A stretch of DNA of 16,644 nucleotides, taken from NCBI GenBank assembly GCA_964601765.1, contig CAZROR010000035.1, positions 1-16,644 on the forward strand, given 5' to 3'. The translations under genes and the position numbers were made by a program. Every line of letters starts with the position of its first letter. The stretch's first letter is position 1. The notes beneath the pieces were generated by a model. The model was not told the DNA's origin and searched no databases. It saw nothing but the letters and a program-made list of their open reading frames with translations. This document shows positions 13,731 to 16,644 of this stretch, in pieces. Source of the stretch: SZUA-181 sp964601765. Lineage in GTDB: Bacteria; Pseudomonadota; Zetaproteobacteria; Mariprofundales; Mariprofundaceae.

Positions 13731-15053
13731 TCAGGCCAGCACGGCTTCACCGCGCAGGGACTGGCCATAGGCCTGCGTGATGCGCACCGGCATGAGCTGG
13801 CCGGTCAGCCGCCGTTTTCCGGCAAAGTGGACGATCTTGAAGTCCGGTGTGCGGCCCTGCATGTCTGTCGGCGTGCGGCTTTGCCTTTCAACCAGTACCT
13901 CCACGGTCCTGTTGACCTGGCTCCGGAGTGCCCGCTGGCTTTGTTCGCGCATCAGTGCCAGTAGCTGCTGCAGCCGCTCATCCTTCACGTGCTCAGGCAC
14001 GGTTTCCTTCATGCGCGTGGCCGGCGTATGCGGGCGCGGCGAGTATTTGAAACAGTAGGCCGAATCAAAGCCCACCTCGCGTACGAGCGAGAGGGTCTGT
14101 TCGAAGTCCTCGTCCGTTTCACCCGGAAAGCCGACGATGAAGTCCGAAGACAGGGCGATGTCCGGCCGCGCCCGCCGCAGGGCGGCGACGGTCTCGAGAT
14201 ACTGTGCGCGCCTGTGGCCGCGGTGCATGCGCTTGAGGATGCGGTCGGAGCCTGACTGCACGGGCAGGTGCAGAAAGGGCATCAGTTGCGGAATCCCGGC
14301 AAAGGCCCGGATGAGGTTGTCGCTCATGTCCAGCGGATGGCTGGTCGTGAAACGCAGCCGCTTCAGCCCGTCCAGCTCCGCCACACGGTAAAGCAGGCCC
14401 GCGAAATCACAGGTGTCGCCGTTCTCCATCGTGAATGTATAGGAGTTGACGTTCTGGCCGAGCAGGGTGATTTCCACGACACCCTGCGCGAGCAGGCAGC
14501 GGCACTCCGCCAGGATGTCGTCGACCGGGCGTGATATTTCATGGCCGCGCGTGTACGGCACGATGCAGTAGGTACAGAACTTGTCGCAGCCTTCCATGAT
14601 GGTCACGAAGGCGGACACGCCCCTGGCCTCGGGCTGCGGCAGATGGTCGAATTTTTCGATTTCCGGCATGTCCAGGTCGGTGATGTTGACGCGATCGCGG
14701 CGGATCTGCTTCACCAGCTCCGGCAGCTTGTGATAGGTCTGCGGGCCGAAGACGAGATCGACATACGGCGCCCGCTTCTGGATGCGCTCACCCTCCTGCT
14801 GGGCCACGCAGCCGCCGACGCCGATGATGATGTCCGGACGCTCTCTCTTCAGTTCGCGGAAGCGGCCGAGCTCGGAATACACCTTCTCCTCCGCCTTCTC
14901 ACGCACGGAGCAGGTGTTGAGCAGCAGCACGTCCGCATCCTCGGGGTCGGCCACCAGACGCAGACCGTAGGCCTTTTTCATCAGGCCGGCCATGCGCGAC
15001 GAGTCGTACTCGTTCATCTGACAGCCGTAGGTTTTGATAAAGAGCGTATCCAG
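13731..15053 (-). CDS. miaB: tRNA-2-methylthio-N6-dimethylallyladenosine synthase, probable CTG start
   Basis: A radical-SAM methylthiotransferase that converts i6A37 to ms2i6A37 in tRNAs reading UNN codons. From CTG 15053 it has 440 residues. The N-terminal cluster cysteines are C11 (TYGCQMNEYDS), C48 (NTCSVREKA) and C82 (GGCVAQQEG). The SAM cluster is CDKFCTYC (C156, C160, C163). A C-terminal TRAM domain (about 375-440) binds tRNA. The first ATG in frame (15017) lies after C11 and would delete an essential ligand. Upstream, the frame runs to a TGA at about 15107 with no ATG, GTG or TTG. CTG 15053 gives 'DTLFIKTYGCQMNEYD', exactly the family N-terminus, with GAGG 11 bases upstream. A single-base frameshift from ATG near 15067 is the alternative. 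First gene of the operon. Confidence 0.93.
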   Translation of the reverse strand: MDTLFIKTYGCQMNEYDSSRMAGLMKKAYGLRLVADPEDADVLLLNTCSVREKAEEKVYSELGRFRELKRERPDIIIGVGGCVAQQEGERIQKRAPYVDLVFGPQTYHKLPELVKQIRRDRVNITDLDMPEIEKFDHLPQPEARGVSAFVTIMEGCDKFCTYCIVPYTRGHEISRPVDDILAECRCLLAQGVVEITLLGQNVNSYTFTMENGDTCDFAGLLYRVAELDGLKRLRFTTSHPLDMSDNLIRAFAGIPQLMPFLHLPVQSGSDRILKRMHRGHRRAQYLETVAALRRARPDIALSSDFIVGFPGETDEDFEQTLSLVREVGFDSAYCFKYSPRPHTPATRMKETVPEHVKDERLQQLLALMREQSQRALRSQVNRTVEVLVERQSRTPTDMQGRTPDFKIVHFAGKRRLTGQLMPVRITQAYGQSLRGEAVLA

Positions 15054-15103
15054 GGTTGTCGTGTCCTCGCATTCAGGCCGGCGGCCAGCCTGTTGGACGC
15101 CAA

Positions 15104-15133
15104 ATCATAGTACATTGTTGAGGGTGGCAGCAA
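15104..15133 (-). promoter_or_regulatory. Probable miaB operon promoter
   Basis: On the minus strand, TTGCTG (15133-15128) and TATGAT (15109-15104) are separated by 18 bases and match sigma-70 hexamers at 4/6 and 5/6. A start near 15097 would give a leader of about 45 bases to CTG 15053. That excludes the upstream in-frame TGA and supports initiation near the CTG. The same gap holds a perfect GGTGCC-TC-GGCACC repeat (15171-15184) of unknown role between miaB and higB. Confidence 0.5.
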
Positions 15134-15190
15134 CGAAAGAAAATGCTGGCTGTCCGGCTTTGTGGCATCCGGTGCCTCGGCACCATCGGG

Positions 15191-15223
15191 TTGACACCTG
15201 TAACCTATCGCTTGCCATACAGG
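15191..15223 (+). promoter_or_regulatory. higBA operator/promoter candidate
   Basis: TTGACA (15191-15196) is a perfect -35 hexamer, but no good -10 follows at 16-18 bases. CCTGTA (15197-15202) and TACAGG (15218-15223) form an inverted repeat with a 15-base spacer, ending one base before the higB GTG. HigA antitoxins bind palindromes over their own promoters, so this is a plausible HigA site. The repeat is seen directly; binding is inferred. Confidence 0.4.
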
Positions 15224-15224
15224 C

Positions 15225-15503
15225 GTGATCGGCAACTTTCGGCACAAAGGGCTCGCCCGTTTCTTTGAAACAGGATCAAAAGGCGGCATTGTGCCAGGCC
15301 ATGCCGAACGCCTGCGGCTGATTCTGGTGAGGCTCAACGCAGCCCGCTGCCCGGAAGACATGCGGCTACCCGGCTTGTGCCTGCATCGCCTGAGTGGGCA
15401 AATGTCGGGGTCGTGGGCCGTGGATGTCAGCGGCAACTGGCGTGTGACCTTCCGTTTTGAAAATGGACGGGTCGTTGATGTGAATGATCTGGATTACCAT
15501 TAG
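15225..15503 (+). CDS. higB: HigB-family toxin (RelE superfamily)
   Basis: A 92-residue HigB/RelE toxin that cleaves mRNA in translating ribosomes. It matches the family throughout: MIGNFRHKGLARFFETGS, then HAERLRLILVRLNAARCPEDM, 'LPGLCLHRLSG', and the C-terminal GSWAVDVSGNWRVTFRFENG ending in VDVNDLDYH. The histidine in LHRL and the arginine in NWRVTF are conserved positions. The start is GTG with only AGG nearby as RBS. The toxin precedes the antitoxin, the order that defines hig modules. Its TAG stop lies inside the antitoxin's AGGAGG, so the two are translationally linked. Upstream is the divergent miaB promoter. Confidence 0.92.
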   Translation: MIGNFRHKGLARFFETGSKGGIVPGHAERLRLILVRLNAARCPEDMRLPGLCLHRLSGQMSGSWAVDVSGNWRVTFRFENGRVVDVNDLDYH

Positions 15504-15516
15504 GAGGCATGATCAG

Positions 15517-15801
15517 ATGTTGATGCACAACCCCCCTCATCCCGGCGAAGTCATCCGCAAGCTTTGCCTGGAGCCGCTGGGACTGACTGTTACCGAAACC
15601 GCCAGGGAGCTTGGCGTAAGCCGCAAGGCGCTCTCGGACCTGCTGAACGGCCGGGCCGGCATCAGTCCGACCATGGCCATCCGCCTGTCCAGGGCATTCG
15701 GCACCACGCCCGAATCCTGGCTGGAACAGCAGATGCAATACGATCTCTGGAAAGCACATCAAAAGGCTGAGGAGATACACGTTCGCCGCCTGGCGGCGTG
15801 A
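15517..15801 (+). CDS. higA: HigA-family antitoxin (helix-turn-helix)
   Basis: A 94-residue antitoxin and repressor. It opens MLMHNPPHPGEVIRKLCLEP, the typical 'HPGE.I' HigA start, followed by an XRE helix-turn-helix: LTVTETARELGVSRKALSDLLNGRAGISPTMAIRLSRAFGT. The tail 'SWLEQQMQYDLWKA' is also family-typical. ATG 15517 is chosen because AGGAGG (15502-15507) lies nine bases upstream; ATG 15523 is the alternative. It binds HigB and represses the hig promoter. The gene ends in a GC hairpin, CGCCGCC-T-GGCGGCG (15784-15798), followed by weakly T-rich DNA, possibly a terminator. It converges on mntA with eight bases between them. Confidence 0.93.
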   Translation: MLMHNPPHPGEVIRKLCLEPLGLTVTETARELGVSRKALSDLLNGRAGISPTMAIRLSRAFGTTPESWLEQQMQYDLWKAHQKAEEIHVRRLAA

Positions 15802-15809
15802 CGAATGCT

Positions 15810-16157
15810 TTATTGCCCCTGTGCGGCGCGGGAGTTCGCATCTGTTCCGCCTGCTTCCCGGGGCTTCTGAATGACTTCATGCTCCCGCTGAATGATGTCG
15901 CGGAATGACGGACTGGCCGAGGCGTAGTCCACCACGTCAACGCGGTACGGCAGATCGGACTCCGCAAACGCCTCCCTCAACTCGCACATCCGGGTAAAAT
16001 CAACGGGGGCATCGGCGATGACGGCCAGATCAATATCGGAAAACCTCTTCAGGCCCCTTCCATGCACGCGGGAGCCAAAGGCCCAGATCTCATATTCGGG
16101 CATCATCGCGCCCAGAATCCGGCGGACGATGGCCATGTCCCGGTCATCCAGCTTCAT
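15810..16157 (-). CDS. mntA: MNT-domain nucleotidyltransferase antitoxin (MntA)
   Basis: A 115-residue minimal nucleotidyltransferase. The catalytic motif GSRVHGRGLKRFSDIDLAV (about 28-46) has the GSx10DxD layout, and the third acidic residue is in RVDVVDYA. All three look intact, so it should be active. In characterised MntA-HepT systems the antitoxin transfers AMP to a tyrosine of the HEPN toxin, which silences it. The frame extends to 16298 inside the toxin gene, but ATG 16157 (MKLDDRDMAIVRRIL) overlaps the toxin stop as ATGA and is the true start. The C-terminal 20 residues are polar and not conserved. Confidence 0.88.
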   Translation of the reverse strand: MKLDDRDMAIVRRILGAMMPEYEIWAFGSRVHGRGLKRFSDIDLAVIADAPVDFTRMCELREAFAESDLPYRVDVVDYASASPSFRDIIQREHEVIQKPREAGGTDANSRAAQGQ

Positions 16158-16564
16158 CGGGCATTCCGTTTCTGAAGCGTGGCAAGCAGGCTTTTTGCAT
16201 CCGGTAGAAAGGCGAGGGCTGCCTGATAAACGTCCCGGGCGATGTCTTCGTCGTAGATATGTGAGGTTAGATTTCTCTTTTCGCGGTAACCGAACCACGC
16301 AAGGGGATCATCAATCAGGCCTCGTTCCGCGCCTGCCCGGATCAACTCCCGGAAGCTCATCTCATCGATGGCTTCGGGTGATGGGGCATCCAGTTTCAGT
16401 CTGCGCCTGAGCATCTTCCAGCAAAGCTCGTATGTGTATTCAAAACGCTGAATAACACTGTCCCTGAGCATGTCATCGGGTTTTTCCCGTTCCGTGCGTT
16501 CAATGGCGAACGCCAGGCTCTCCAATGCTTTTTGCAGGGGTGTCAAATCGAGTGACTGGGACAT
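16154..16564 (-). CDS. hepT: HEPN toxin (HepT, HI0074-like)
   Basis: A 136-residue all-helical HEPN protein of the HI0074 type (older name: nucleotidyltransferase substrate-binding protein). Family landmarks are RDSVIQRFEYTYELCWKMLR (34-53), FRELIRAGAERGLIDDP and WFGYREKRNLTSHIYDE. The last contains RNLTSHIY, a perfect R-x4-H-x-Y motif: arginine and histidine for RNA cleavage and the tyrosine that MntA adenylylates. All key residues are present, so the toxin is likely functional. ATG 16564 has AAGGAG ten bases upstream. A weak promoter (TTTTTC 16622-16617 and TATATT 16600-16595 on this strand, spacer 16) precedes it. The toxin gene comes first, as is usual for hepT-mntA. Confidence 0.88.
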   Translation of the reverse strand: MSQSLDLTPLQKALESLAFAIERTEREKPDDMLRDSVIQRFEYTYELCWKMLRRRLKLDAPSPEAIDEMSFRELIRAGAERGLIDDPLAWFGYREKRNLTSHIYDEDIARDVYQAALAFLPDAKSLLATLQKRNAR

Positions 16565-16594
16565 ACGGTCATCTCCTTGGCGTTTCGGGTTTGC

Positions 16595-16622
16595 AATATA
16601 GCCTTAGGTCCGAGCTGAAAAA
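16595..16622 (-). promoter_or_regulatory. Possible hepT-mntA promoter
   Basis: Minus-strand hexamers TTTTTC and TATATT (5/6 to the -10 consensus) are separated by 16 bases, about 30 bases before the hepT start. The -35 is weak. The remaining bases to the window end show nothing else recognisable. Confidence 0.35.
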
Positions 16623-16644
16623 GGAGCACAATCGTACATGTAAA

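Noticed and set aside
12793..13770. A 325-codon plus-strand open frame opposite phoH
   Set aside because: It mirrors the GC-rich codon pattern of phoH; PhoH motifs on the other strand are unambiguous.
14541..15110. A 189-codon plus-strand open frame opposite miaB
   Set aside because: It is rich in His and Asp from antisense reading of conserved miaB codons and has no RBS or recognisable domain.
15171..15184. GGTGCC-TC-GGCACC repeat as a terminator
   Set aside because: It lies between divergent genes with no T-run on either side, so nothing should terminate there.

Overview
The window looks like chromosomal DNA of a GC-rich gammaproteobacterium. The main evidence is the gene order miaB-phoH(ybeZ)-ybeY-corC(ybeX)-lnt, a hallmark gammaproteobacterial cluster. 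A TIGR04073-type protein suggests a lineage with an exosortase/PEP-CTERM system, such as an environmental or sulfur-oxidising group, but the genus cannot be read from the sequence. I see no rRNA, tRNA, CRISPR array, transposase or integrase.

Bases 1-1270 are the distal end of an integron cassette array. There are two toxin-antitoxin cassettes, each followed by an attC-like recombination site (about 457-516 and 1199-1270). The first cassette is cut by the window edge and its ParE toxin start appears frameshifted. The second is an intact phd-parE pair with a symmetric operator. This stretch is visibly more AT-rich than what follows. The array ends about 90 bp before argG.

Bases 1363-5096 form a tightly packed plus-strand block: argG, a cytochrome b561-like membrane protein, arsR, acr3 and arsC. 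The last three are a complete arsenic resistance set: As(III) sensor, arsenite exporter and thioredoxin-type arsenate reductase. An ArsR-type operator and -10 box lie between arsR and acr3.

Bases 5101-8501 hold small genes. These are a YdjM-like membrane hydrolase (minus), a TIGR04073 secreted protein (plus), a single-RRM RNA-binding protein with a structured leader and strong terminator (plus), a ThiE-like protein lacking key catalytic residues together with a DUF2782 protein (minus, coupled), and a Yip1-like membrane protein (plus).

Bases 8491-15053 are one minus-strand operon: miaB, phoH, ybeY, corC, lnt, gpsA and an Smr-domain gene. Genes overlap or are separated by at most 19 bp. It links tRNA modification, rRNA maturation, ion homeostasis, lipoprotein acylation and phospholipid precursor synthesis. 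The first MiaB cluster cysteine is reached only from a CTG codon, so miaB has either a rare start or a frameshift.

Bases 15225-16564 hold two convergent toxin-antitoxin modules, higBA (plus) and hepT-mntA (minus), 8 bp apart. The window therefore carries four toxin-antitoxin modules, two in the integron cassettes and two beyond the miaB operon. No wholly new system was found. The strongest leads are the integron tail, the miaB start, the divergent ThiE-like protein and the structured RRM leader.
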